From positions 1 through 22,606 of the forward strand of contig DAOTUC010000103.1 in assembly GCA_034437315.1 (NCBI GenBank): a stretch of DNA of 22,606 bases. Reading direction: 5' to 3'. Source of the DNA: DSAR01 sp034437315. GTDB lineage: Bacteria > Chloroflexota > Anaerolineae > B4-G1. Every line of letters begins with the position of its first letter. Within the stretch, counting starts at the first letter, position 1. This document shows, one piece after another, positions 6,231 through 13,244 of this stretch. The translations under genes and the position numbers were made by a program. The notes beneath the pieces are model-generated. The model ran no database searches. It was not told the origin of the DNA and worked only from the letters and a program-made list of their open reading frames with translations.

Positions 6231-7394
6231 GCTCATCCACGCAGCCAACATACTCCCCGCCATCGGCCCGACCGCGTTCGCCAGCGAGACGACACTGGCA
6301 TCCACGCCGTAGACCATGCCCTCCTGTCCCTGGGGCGATAATCGAGCCAACGACGCGTTCAAGGCCGCCAAACAACCGCCCATCGCGAGGCCGGCCCCTG
6401 CCTGCAAGGGAATCAGTCCCAGCGGCGAATTGACGAAATACTGCGGCGCATAACAGACGAGTGAAGCAATGGCGCTGCCCACCAAAATCCGCCGGTAACC
6501 CACCCTGTCGCTCAGGCGACCCAACACCAACGCTCCCAGGGCGGCCCCGGCCGCATTGACGCCGCTGATCAAACCGGAGATCGAAGCCACCCGCGCGCCG
6601 GGCGACGCGACAGATTCCACGAAGAGCGGCAAAATCGGGCCTAACAGGCGCACACCCAAACGCATCGCCAGATGCAAGCCCATCACAACGAGCAAGGGAG
6701 AAGAGCCTAAGACTGGCGACAGATAACGCCACACCCGACGAAACCAGGGGCCGCCATCCTCCGCAGTCTCCGACATCCCCGTCGACTTGCGCGGCTCGAA
6801 CGCCTCCTGTACGAAAAACGTCACGCTCAGGGCAGCTACAAACAACAAGACGCTCGTTATCCAAAAAGTGGCCCGAAAACCCCAGGCGTCGGCTATCACG
6901 CCGCCGATCAAAGGGCCCACCGACGCGCCGGCATAAATCGCCATCTGGAGCGCGCCCAACGCATAGCCGGTGCGCTCGCGCGGCGCGGTCGTCGCGACGA
7001 GCGCATTGGCCGCCGTGACCGTGCCGGTCAGCGCGCCTTGCACCGCCCGGAGGAGCGTCAACTGTTGCACGGACTGGGCCAATCCCATCAGGGCGATTAC
7101 AAAAGCGCCGCTGAACATCGCCCGCTCGACCATCAGCTTGCGCCCCCGCTGATCTCCCAGCGCGCCCCAGATTGGGCCGAAAACCGTCATCGTCACGGCA
7201 TGGGCCGAGAAAATGGCCCCGGCCCACATACGAACCTCACGCTCCCCCTGTACACCCAGCTCCCGTATGTAGAGCGGCAACAGCGGGATCACGATGGTAA
7301 AGCCAACAATAGCGATCAACTCGGTAAGCCAAATAACTACCAGGTTGCGCTTCCAAGATATAGACGTTCGTTTACCCGTTTCAGATTTTTTCAT
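6018..7394 (-). CDS. Major facilitator superfamily transporter (drug/H+ antiporter-like)
   Basis: This 458-residue inner-membrane protein has twelve predicted helices in two halves split by a loop near residues 195-215. MFS motif A is seen as GALGDQRGRK (about 77-86). The second-half repeat LGRLSDRVGYRRI and the motif-C-like GASVGPLIGGVIADAWGFR (helix 5) point to an exporter of the DHA1 type. The substrate cannot be read from sequence. Helix 12 ends near residue 411 (about 6162). The last 47 residues are hydrophilic and antisense to the neighbour's last helix, giving a 213-base convergent overlap. No ribosome site precedes the ATG; instead TATAAC lies at -12 to -7, as in leaderless transcripts. 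Confidence 0.92.
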   Translation of the reverse strand: MKKSETGKRTSISWKRNLVVIWLTELIAIVGFTIVIPLLPLYIRELGVQGEREVRMWAGAIFSAHAVTMTVFGPIWGALGDQRGRKLMVERAMFSGAFVIALMGLAQSVQQLTLLRAVQGALTGTVTAANALVATTAPRERTGYALGALQMAIYAGASVGPLIGGVIADAWGFRATFWITSVLLFVAALSVTFFVQEAFEPRKSTGMSETAEDGGPWFRRVWRYLSPVLGSSPLLVVMGLHLAMRLGVRLLGPILPLFVESVASPGARVASISGLISGVNAAGAALGALVLGRLSDRVGYRRILVGSAIASLVCYAPQYFVNSPLGLIPLQAGAGLAMGGCLAALNASLARLSPQGQEGMVYGVDASVVSLANAVGPMAGSMLAAWMSLRAPFLVAAGTFGVAGVITAWLMPARISTVDAPFVGHVQRDEGQEHRDEPARVECDEPPGGSPERCVARG

Positions 7395-7400
7395 CGTTTT

Positions 7401-7406
7401 GTTATA
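7401..7406 (-). promoter_or_regulatory. -10-like box placed for a leaderless MFS transcript
   Basis: TATAAC on the minus strand ends 6 bases before the ATG, so transcription could begin at the start codon itself. No good -35 is seen 17 bases upstream. Together with the absence of a Shine-Dalgarno site, this suggests leaderless expression. Confidence 0.35.
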
Positions 7407-7445
7407 CTCAGCCTACACTATGTGTGTGATTTAATCAAGGCGCTC

Positions 7446-7474
7446 ATTATACAGTGTTTCTCTCTATCTTAAAA
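7446..7474 (-). promoter_or_regulatory. Alternative upstream promoter candidate for the MFS gene
   Basis: A perfect TATAAT (minus strand, 7451-7446) has a weak TTTTAA 17 bases upstream (7474-7469). It would give a leader of about 45 bases without a ribosome site, so it is less satisfying than the box at 7401-7406. Confidence 0.35.
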
Positions 7475-7519
7475 GTTAAGCCATCCGACACATGTTCGAC
7501 TAAACCCGCCCTTTTCAAT

Positions 7520-7548
7520 TTGCCATGCAACTCCAATGCTGGTATAAT
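7520..7548 (+). promoter_or_regulatory. Sigma70-type promoter of tRNA-Thr
   Basis: TTGCCA (7520-7525, five of six) is followed by an ideal 17-base spacer and a perfect TATAAT (7543-7548). The mature tRNA begins 10 bases later. Confidence 0.85.
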
Positions 7549-7557
7549 GCGGTGTGC

Positions 7558-7630
7558 GCCACCCTAGCTCAATCGGCAGAGCAATCGCTTCGTAAGCGAT
7601 AGGTTTTGGGTTCGATTCCCAAGGGTGGCT
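7558..7630 (+). tRNA. tRNA-Thr (anticodon CGT)
   Basis: A complete 73-base cloverleaf can be folded. The acceptor stem is GCCACCC/GGGTGGC with discriminator T. The D stem is GCTC/GAGC, the anticodon stem ATCGC/GCGAT with loop TTCGTAA, and the T stem TTGGG/CCCAA with loop TTCGATT. The anticodon CGT occupies 7591-7593 and reads ACG (Thr). CCA is not encoded. I see no integrase or duplicated 3' end beside it, so there is no sign of use as an attachment site. Confidence 0.97.
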
Positions 7631-7701
7631 TTTACTACGTAAGCCCCAATACGGTGAATGCGCCTTTTTAAGTGCAGCCACAGCTTGTCAGCCGTCTCTG
7701 G

Positions 7702-7731
7702 GGTAAAACCGCCCAAGGGGCTGAGTTTTCC
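7702..7731 (+). other. Extended hairpin between tRNA-Thr and the resB-like gene
   Basis: An outer stem pairs GG-AAAAC (one T bulged) with GTTTTCC. It encloses an inner GCCC/GGGC stem with an AAG loop, separated by a small C/TGA internal loop. There is no T tract after it. It may be part of a structured leader or a processed tRNA trailer; no known riboswitch class was recognised. Confidence 0.4.
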
Positions 7732-7757
7732 ACCTTAACTGAACCGTGTTGCAGCTA

Positions 7758-7777
7758 GCCCCACGTCAAACTGGGGC
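7758..7777 (+). terminator. Weak terminator-like hairpin upstream of the resB-like gene
   Basis: GCCCCA and TGGGGC form a 6-base-pair stem with an 8-base loop, followed by ATTCTTTCTAT. The stem is GC-rich but short and the T tract is interrupted, so it could end the tRNA transcript or be a leader hairpin. Confidence 0.35.
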
Positions 7778-7785
7778 ATTCTTTC

Positions 7786-7791
7786 TATATC
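7786..7791 (+). promoter_or_regulatory. -10-like box placed for a leaderless resB transcript
   Basis: TATATC lies at -13 to -8 relative to the ATG at 7799. No Shine-Dalgarno site precedes that ATG, and the -35 region is weak. The arrangement suggests that transcription starts at or next to the start codon. Confidence 0.35.
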
Positions 7792-7798
7792 AGATACT

Positions 7799-9076
7799 AT
7801 GACTATTGAAACGCCACGCGACCTCTGGCGCACCACGTGGGAAATCCTCAGCAGCGAGCCCGTCATCATCGGGTTGCTGCTGGGCGTTTCGGCTGGATTG
7901 CTCCTCACCGCCTGGCTCCCTCAAACGCCAAACAACGACCCCGTCGCCTACGCCCAATGGCTATTCGACGTCCAAAACCGTTTCGGTGCGGCGACTCCGA
8001 CGATGCAGGCCCTGGGGCTTTTCGACGTCCCCAGCTCATTGCTCTTCCGCACGCTGGTCGCCCTTCTCGCCGGCGCGCTAACCCTGAGATTGGTCGAGGC
8101 GATCGATCGGTTGCGACGCAGCCGCGCGGCCGCGTCGCCGGACGACGATTGGCGAGAAGCGCCCCCTGGCCTAACAAGCGACGTGATCGAGGCGCTCAAT
8201 CGACAGAAATGGTATCGCGTCCTGACCGACGATGAGACCGCGTGCATCCAGATCGACCGCTGGCCCTGGCCCCACGCCTTCTCCATCCTCCTCCACGGCG
8301 GGGCGCTGCTGCTCCTGGCAGGGCTGCTCGTCGGTCACGTCGGGGGCTGGCAGACCGACAGGCTCATCATCCAAGGGACGGAGCGCATAGCGCTCCCGGG
8401 CGCCAATCACTGGATCGCGCTAAGCGGAGGAAGCGACCCGCAAGTCGCGCACAGCCGGGGCGTCACACCCGTGGTGCACCAACGAGGGCCCGGGATGACC
8501 GTGCAAGCCAACGACAGGGCAGGCGATCCCTTGCCAATCCAACAGACGGTCAAATCGGATCCGGTCTTCCACCTGATTCTCCCGCTCATCGAAGATCAGT
8601 ATTTCGCCATCCCCGACGCACAATTGATCGTCCGCTTGACCACCCAGACCTATGAGCCGAATGAGATAGGTAAGACAGGTGAGATAGGTGAGGCAAATGA
8701 GGCAAATGATGCAGACACCCCATACGCGCCCATCGTCGTGCAGGCGTATCGCAGCCCATCCGGGCAACTTGTGGCCGAGCACGTCGTCGAAGGCGCGGAG
8801 GAGAGCGCTATCCCCCTGGAGGACGTCGACCTGGCGCTCACGCCCACCCCTTACGTCCAATTGAGCGTCACGCGCAATCCCGGACGCTGGCCGACGACCA
8901 TGGGAATCGTAATCTTGATCATCGGCATCTTGGGTCAAATGACGTGGCCCCCACGTCGCACGTGGATCAAAGAGACGGACGAGCGAGTCGAATTGTCCGG
9001 TCACGACCCACCTATGGCGGGCGCTGCGACCATCGAAAGCGCGTCAAAGGACGAAAACCTGTGTCCATCGGCGTAA
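7799..9076 (+). CDS. ResB-like cytochrome c biogenesis protein
   Basis: ResB (CcsB) works with CcsA in system II cytochrome c maturation, carrying haem across the membrane for attachment to apocytochromes. The 425 residues show the ResB layout. Helices lie at about 21-40, 80-98 and 162-182, then a large extracytoplasmic domain (about 183-360), then a last helix near 364-382. The block HAFSILLHGGALLLLAGLLV followed by GHVGGWQTDRLIIQGTERIALPG is typical of ResB after its third helix. Residues 286-306 are a low-complexity insert encoded by a 9-base tandem repeat. The product is shorter and more diverged than classical ResB. The ATG at 7799 has no ribosome site. The stop overlaps the next gene by 16 bases, so the two membrane proteins are likely made together. 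Confidence 0.82.
   Translation: MTIETPRDLWRTTWEILSSEPVIIGLLLGVSAGLLLTAWLPQTPNNDPVAYAQWLFDVQNRFGAATPTMQALGLFDVPSSLLFRTLVALLAGALTLRLVEAIDRLRRSRAAASPDDDWREAPPGLTSDVIEALNRQKWYRVLTDDETACIQIDRWPWPHAFSILLHGGALLLLAGLLVGHVGGWQTDRLIIQGTERIALPGANHWIALSGGSDPQVAHSRGVTPVVHQRGPGMTVQANDRAGDPLPIQQTVKSDPVFHLILPLIEDQYFAIPDAQLIVRLTTQTYEPNEIGKTGEIGEANEANDADTPYAPIVVQAYRSPSGQLVAEHVVEGAEESAIPLEDVDLALTPTPYVQLSVTRNPGRWPTTMGIVILIIGILGQMTWPPRRTWIKETDERVELSGHDPPMAGAATIESASKDENLCPSA
8654..8716 (+). repeat. 9-base tandem repeat inside the resB-like gene
   Basis: Seven in-frame units of 9 bases vary around GAGATAGGT and GAGGCAAAT. They encode the triplets EPN, EIG, KTG, EIG, EAN, EAN, DAD in the extracytoplasmic domain. 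Unit gain or loss would not shift the frame. Confidence 0.75.
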
Positions 9077-9789
9077 TCCTCTCCGGATTGGCGTGCGGGA
9101 TGTTGCTGGTCGCCCTTGGAATGACGATTTGGGGCGCTCGAATCCCCCGGTTTCAGCTTTCTCGCGTGAGAACGATCATCCGATGGGGCGCGGGAAGCGC
9201 GCTATTGATCGCCGCGCTGGCGAGCGGGCGGGGCGACGTTCGCTTCGCCGCCCTGGCCGTCATGGCGGCGCTGGCTGTCCTGCCACTGACCAGACGCCCG
9301 CGGAGCGTGTGGCAGGCGGCGATAGCCATACTCCTGACCGGCCTGTGCCTCGCCTGGGCGATTGGCGCGCCCGCCGACTGCGCGCTCCCCTCTTCCCCCA
9401 TCCTTCTCGCATCGATCGCCGCCGCCGGCGGGCTGGGCGCGCAAGCATTCGACTGGCCAGAGGAGAGAGAGAAAGAGCAATCATCCGAGCACGACGGCGA
9501 AACAGACCGGCCAAACGACGCGCCGGCGTGGATGGCCCAGGCGGCCTTTGCCATACTGACCGTGACCGTCGGCGGGGTCGCGCTCGTCGATCTGTGGCGA
9601 TGGGGAATCGCCTGGTATAGACCGACCCACACCAGCGGCCTCGTCGGGACCTGGCTGGTCTGGGCGGGGGCCTGGGAGGGGGCCTGGATGGAGGCAAGGA
9701 TAGCGCCCCGTCATCCCTGGCAACTGCGGGCAGCGCTGCGCGTCCTGGCCCTGGTGTTACTCGCCATCCTCATCACACAATGCCCCTAG
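9061..9789 (+). CDS. Multi-helix membrane protein coupled to resB (possible diverged CcsA-like partner)
   Basis: The frame is open further upstream, but the GTG at 9061 is the sensible start. It has AGGA 9 bases upstream and is followed at once by the first helix. The 242 residues show about eight hydrophobic segments, with a charged loop at about 132-155. The C-terminal region WGIAWYRPTHTSGLVGTWL (about 181-199) lines up without gaps to the CcsA/CcmC haem-handling motif WGxYWxWDPKETWxLITWL. It keeps W, G, W, T, W and L but loses the WDPKE core. This and the 16-base overlap with resB suggest a diverged system II partner; the family call is tentative and the protein could be something else. 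Confidence 0.55.
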   Translation: MSIGVILSGLACGMLLVALGMTIWGARIPRFQLSRVRTIIRWGAGSALLIAALASGRGDVRFAALAVMAALAVLPLTRRPRSVWQAAIAILLTGLCLAWAIGAPADCALPSSPILLASIAAAGGLGAQAFDWPEEREKEQSSEHDGETDRPNDAPAWMAQAAFAILTVTVGGVALVDLWRWGIAWYRPTHTSGLVGTWLVWAGAWEGAWMEARIAPRHPWQLRAALRVLALVLLAILITQCP

Positions 9790-9801
9790 ACGAGGAAACT
9801 T

Positions 9802-10428
9802 ATGAAATCGATCATCATAGGTGTAGCCGGCGGCACCGGGTCGGGAAAAACGACGGTCGCCCATCGCATCCTGGAGCAAGTAGGGGCGGAGCACGTGTCC
9901 TACATCCCCCACGACGCCTATTATCGCGATCACGGACATCTGCCGCCAGAGCAACGGGACCAGGTCAACTACGATCATCCGAATGCCCTGGAAACGGAAC
10001 TGCTCGTCGAACACCTGAAGACCCTGCGGGAGGGTCACGCCGTCGAGATACCGGTCTATAATTTCACCACGCACACACGCACCCAGCAAACAGACGTCAT
10101 CCGCCCCGCCCCCCTGATTCTGGTCGAGGGCATCCTGGTATTCGTCAGCGCCGAATTGCGAGCGCTGTTTGACGTCAAAATTTACGTCGACACGGACGCC
10201 GACGTGCGCTTCATCCGCCGGCTAAAACGGGACATTGAAGAACGAGGACGCACTCCCCAATCGGTCTGCGAACAATATCTCTCGACAGTTCGCCCAATGC
10301 ACCTGGAGTTCGTCGAGCCGAGCAAGCGATACGCCGACGTCATCATCCCTGAAGGGGGATTTAACGAGGTCGCCATTGAGATGGTCGCCGCTCGTTTGCG
10401 AGGTATGCTGTACGAAGAAAGCGCTTGA
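9802..10428 (+). CDS. udk: Uridine kinase
   Basis: Udk phosphorylates uridine and cytidine to their monophosphates in pyrimidine salvage, in the cytosol. The 208 residues match the family. The P-loop GGTGSGKTT covers about residues 10-18. IPHDAYYRD (Asp38) and the substrate-binding NYDHPNALE (about 56-64) follow, then the lid region ILVEGILVF and a basic RFIRRLKRDIEERGRT. GAGG lies 7 bases before the ATG, and the gene starts 12 bases after the membrane protein stop. Nothing appears broken. Confidence 0.96.
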   Translation: MKSIIIGVAGGTGSGKTTVAHRILEQVGAEHVSYIPHDAYYRDHGHLPPEQRDQVNYDHPNALETELLVEHLKTLREGHAVEIPVYNFTTHTRTQQTDVIRPAPLILVEGILVFVSAELRALFDVKIYVDTDADVRFIRRLKRDIEERGRTPQSVCEQYLSTVRPMHLEFVEPSKRYADVIIPEGGFNEVAIEMVAARLRGMLYEESA

Positions 10429-10507
10429 CGGCGGCCCGGTCAGGGACCGTCCACAGCCATCACTGTAAGCGCGAAACAGAAAACAAGGACCGGAACGGAG
10501 GTAGGCG

Positions 10508-11377
10508 ATGACCACCCTTCTAGAACGCATGCAAGCGCTGGCGAAATCGGCGGCGGACGGACGCATCATCCGGCAGCGAGACGTGCGCGCGCTGGCCGAA
10601 GATACCGGTCGCGCCATCCGCGGGATCGAATTGGCCGCGCTGGAAGCCGACATCATCCCCTGGCGCTACCTGCGCAACGTCGGCACGCTCGGCGTGGCGG
10701 GGCAGATCACGCTTCTCCAATCGACCGTCGCCATCGTGGGGCAAGGCGGCCTGGGCGGTTACGTCTCGGAGGCGCTGGCCCGCACAGGTGTCGGGCGACT
10801 GGTCGTGATCGACGGCGACGTCTTCGCCGAGCACAACCTCAACCGGCAACTTCTCAGCGCCGAGAATAATCTGAAGCTGTCCAAGGTCGAGGCCGCCCGG
10901 CGACGCATCGCCCAGATCAACAGCGCCGTCGAGGTGATCGCCCACCAGGAGATGCTCACCGCCGAGAACCTGCCCCGGCTGCTGGAAGGGATCGACGTCG
11001 TCGTGGACGCCCTCGACCGCCTCCCCATCCGCGTCACACTCCAGGATGGCGCGCAAGCCCTGGGCATCCCGATGGTTCACGGCAGCATCGCCGGTTTCCT
11101 GGGCCAGGTGATGACGATCCTTCCCGAGGACGTCGGGCTGCACGCCGTCTACGGCCGGGTCGACGAACTGCCCGAACAGGGCCTGGAGGCGGAACTGGGC
11201 ACGCCAGCGACCACGCCGATGATGGTCGCCGCATGGGAAGCGCAAGAGGTCGTCAAAATCCTGCTCGACCAGGCGGGCCTGTTGGACGACGGCAAGTTAT
11301 TGCGCAATCGCCTGTTGATCATCGACCTCGCTTCCGGCGCCATCGAGACCCTGGAACTCAACGCAGGCGCATCATAA
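10508..11377 (+). CDS. ThiF/MoeB/HesA-family E1-like adenylating enzyme, cysteine-free
   Basis: Members adenylate the C-terminal glycine of ubiquitin-like sulfur carriers such as ThiS or MoaD, or small peptides. The 289 residues begin with a helical region of about 50 residues that is longer than in MoeB. RYLRNVGTLGVAGQ then corresponds to the RYSRHLLLPEIGxEGQ entry motif. The nucleotide site is VGQGGLGGYVSEAL (78-90), IDGDVFAEHNLNRQ (101-114, Arg113), Lys125, and VVDALDR (165-171). No cysteine occurs anywhere, so neither the zinc-binding CxxC pairs nor a catalytic cysteine is present. GGAGGT lies 6 bases before the ATG. No sulfur-carrier gene lies nearby, so the partner is unknown. Confidence 0.85.
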   Translation: MTTLLERMQALAKSAADGRIIRQRDVRALAEDTGRAIRGIELAALEADIIPWRYLRNVGTLGVAGQITLLQSTVAIVGQGGLGGYVSEALARTGVGRLVVIDGDVFAEHNLNRQLLSAENNLKLSKVEAARRRIAQINSAVEVIAHQEMLTAENLPRLLEGIDVVVDALDRLPIRVTLQDGAQALGIPMVHGSIAGFLGQVMTILPEDVGLHAVYGRVDELPEQGLEAELGTPATTPMMVAAWEAQEVVKILLDQAGLLDDGKLLRNRLLIIDLASGAIETLELNAGAS

Positions 11378-11392
11378 TCAGGAATGACAAGT

Positions 11393-12637
11393 ATGAACAT
11401 CGAATATCATCCATACGATCCCGACAAAGACAAAGAGGCCGTCCACCGCATCTGGTTCGAGGTTGGCTGGATGACCAAGGGGGACGAGAAAGAGATCGCC
11501 GCGGCCGACATCTTCATCGAATACAGCCGGGCGCTGGTCGCCCGGATCGACGGGGAGGCGGAATGCGCCGTCCTCTCGGCCTCCGGCGAGATCCGCCACG
11601 TGGATCAGGACATCCCCTTCGCCGCCGTCACCTCCGTCACCACCAGCCACGTGGCCCGCAAGCAGGGGCTAGCCAGCCGCTTGACCGCCCGCGCCATCGC
11701 CAAGGACGCGAGCGACGGCGCGATGGTCGTCGGGCTGGGTATTTTCGAGCAAGGCTTCTACAATCAGCTCGGTTTCGGCAACGGGAGTTACGAACACTGG
11801 GCCAGTTTCGACCCGGCCCGCCTCCGAATTCCGGTCGAGGCCCGCATACCACGCCGGCTGACGCACGACGATTGGGAGATGGTCCACGCCGCGCGCCAGG
11901 CGCGCCGGCGAGGCCACGGGGCCGTCAACCTGCACCCTGTCGGAATCACGCGGGGCGACATGGCCTGGAGCGATAAGAGCTTCGGCCTGGGCTATTGCGA
12001 CGGGCCGGACGGGGCGCTCAGCCATCACGTCTGGCTGACGAGCCGGGAGATGGAGCACGGCCCTTATCAGGTCTTGTGGATGACCTACCAGACTGCGGAA
12101 CAATTCCTGGAATTGATGGCTCTCATCCGCAACCTGGGGGATCAAGTGCGCTTGATCCAGATGCGAGAACCGCAGTCGATCCAACTACAAGACCTGCTCG
12201 AATGTCCCTTTACCCGCCAGCAGATCAGCGAACGCTCGAAATTCGAGTCGCGCATCCGGGCCAAGGCCTATTGGCAGATGCGCATCTGCGACCTGGCAGG
12301 CTGCCTGGACCACACCCACCTGCGCGGCGACACGGTGCGCTTCAACCTCTCCCTCAGCGATCCCATCGAACGCTTCTTGCCAGACGATGAAGCGTGGCGT
12401 GGCCTCTCCGGCGATTACGTCGTCGACCTGGGGCCTTCGTCGGGCGCCGAGCCGGGCCGCGACCCCACCCTCCCCACCCTGAGCGCGTCGGTCGGCGCGT
12501 TCACCCGCCTGTGGCTGGGCGTGCAACCTGCCAGCGGCCTCGCCGTGACCGACGACCTCTCCGCGCCTCCGGCGCTATTGGAACAACTCGATTGGGGCTT
12601 GCGATTGCCTCAACCTAAACCAGATTGGGATTTTTGA
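11393..12637 (+). CDS. Eis-like GNAT acetyltransferase with C-terminal SCP2-type domain
   Basis: The 414 residues have the three-part build of the Eis family: an N-terminal GNAT domain, a second GNAT-like region, and a C-terminal sterol-carrier-like domain (about 310-414). These enzymes move acetyl groups from acetyl-CoA to amines. The CoA-binding stretch is AVTSVTTSHVARKQGLASRL (about 78-97). GFYNQLGFG carries Tyr123, which matches the catalytic acid Tyr126 of mycobacterial Eis. The chain ends in Phe, as does Eis, whose terminal carboxylate acts as the base. The ATG at 11393 has AGGA 9 bases upstream; the ATG at 11384 abuts that site. The substrate is unknown, and aminoglycoside activity should not be assumed. 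Confidence 0.85.
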   Translation: MNIEYHPYDPDKDKEAVHRIWFEVGWMTKGDEKEIAAADIFIEYSRALVARIDGEAECAVLSASGEIRHVDQDIPFAAVTSVTTSHVARKQGLASRLTARAIAKDASDGAMVVGLGIFEQGFYNQLGFGNGSYEHWASFDPARLRIPVEARIPRRLTHDDWEMVHAARQARRRGHGAVNLHPVGITRGDMAWSDKSFGLGYCDGPDGALSHHVWLTSREMEHGPYQVLWMTYQTAEQFLELMALIRNLGDQVRLIQMREPQSIQLQDLLECPFTRQQISERSKFESRIRAKAYWQMRICDLAGCLDHTHLRGDTVRFNLSLSDPIERFLPDDEAWRGLSGDYVVDLGPSSGAEPGRDPTLPTLSASVGAFTRLWLGVQPASGLAVTDDLSAPPALLEQLDWGLRLPQPKPDWDF

Positions 12638-12638
12638 T

Positions 12639-13244
12639 ATGGCTAAAAAAGACACCATCCGCACGTTCATCGCCGCGCCCGTTCCCCAGGCGATTCTGGA
12701 GGCGCTCAGCCGGCTACAGAATAAACTCGCGGTGGACGTCCCGCCCAACAGCATCCGCTGGGTGAAATCGGGCGGCATTCACCTCACCCTCAAGTTCCTG
12801 GGCGACACGCCTGTCGACAAACTGCCGGGGATCAAACGGGCGCTGGCGTCCGTGGCCCAACACGCGCCTACCGGCGCCTACACCGTCCAAGAGCTGGGAT
12901 GCTTTCCCCGGCCCAGCCGCCCCCGCGTGCTGTGGGTCAGCGTGCACGAACCGACCGGCCTGCTGGAGACGCTCCAGGCCGCCATCGAAGAGGCGATGAG
13001 CCATCTGGGATACGAGCCGGAAGGGCGCAAATTTCACCCGCACCTGACGTTGGGTCGGGTCAACCGGCGCACAGATCGCCGGGGCCTGAAGCGCATCAGC
13101 GACGCGCTGGCAGACGCCACGGTCGGCGTCCTGGGAGAAGCGCCGCTCGACCATTTCGAGCTGATCCAGAGCGTGCTCAAACCGAGCGGCGCCGAGTATA
13201 GCACGTTGGAGGCATTCCCACTCCGAGGAAACGAGGGGAGCTGA
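12639..13244 (+). CDS. thpR: RNA 2',3'-cyclic phosphodiesterase (2H family)
   Basis: ThpR opens 2',3'-cyclic phosphate ends of RNA to 2'-phosphates and was first known as an RNA ligase of tRNA halves. The 201 residues match the family. Both HxTx motifs of the 2H fold are intact: IHLTLKFLGD (His48, Thr50) and FHPHLTLGR (His135, Thr137). The N-terminal RTFIAAPVP and FPRPSRPRVLWV are also typical. It starts two bases after the acetyltransferase stop, and its own stop shares a base with the next ATG (TGATG), so translation is probably coupled on both sides. Confidence 0.93.
   Translation: MAKKDTIRTFIAAPVPQAILEALSRLQNKLAVDVPPNSIRWVKSGGIHLTLKFLGDTPVDKLPGIKRALASVAQHAPTGAYTVQELGCFPRPSRPRVLWVSVHEPTGLLETLQAAIEEAMSHLGYEPEGRKFHPHLTLGRVNRRTDRRGLKRISDALADATVGVLGEAPLDHFELIQSVLKPSGAEYSTLEAFPLRGNEGS

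Noticed and set aside
3410..7630. Integrated element: recombinase-like gene together with a tRNA
   Set aside because: The recombinase homologue lacks its active site and lies 3 kb from the tRNA, separated by housekeeping-type genes. No repeat of the tRNA 3' end was found and composition does not change.
7469..7681. Short minus-strand open frame across tRNA-Thr
   Set aside because: It is antisense to a well-formed tRNA and its promoter, and has no supporting ribosome site or family motif.
7690..7760. TPP riboswitch, from the GGGGCTGAG and TGAACC-like strings before resB
   Set aside because: The conserved second half of the TPP aptamer is absent and the downstream genes are not thiamine-related.
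8944..9060. N-terminal extension of the membrane protein after resB
   Set aside because: These codons are a shifted reading of the resB C-terminus; the GTG at 9061 starts directly before the first helix and has a ribosome site.
10520..11245. Long open frame of 241 codons on the minus strand inside the E1-like gene
   Set aside because: It lies wholly antisense to a gene with clear family motifs, has a composition typical of shadow frames in GC-rich DNA, and matches no family I know.
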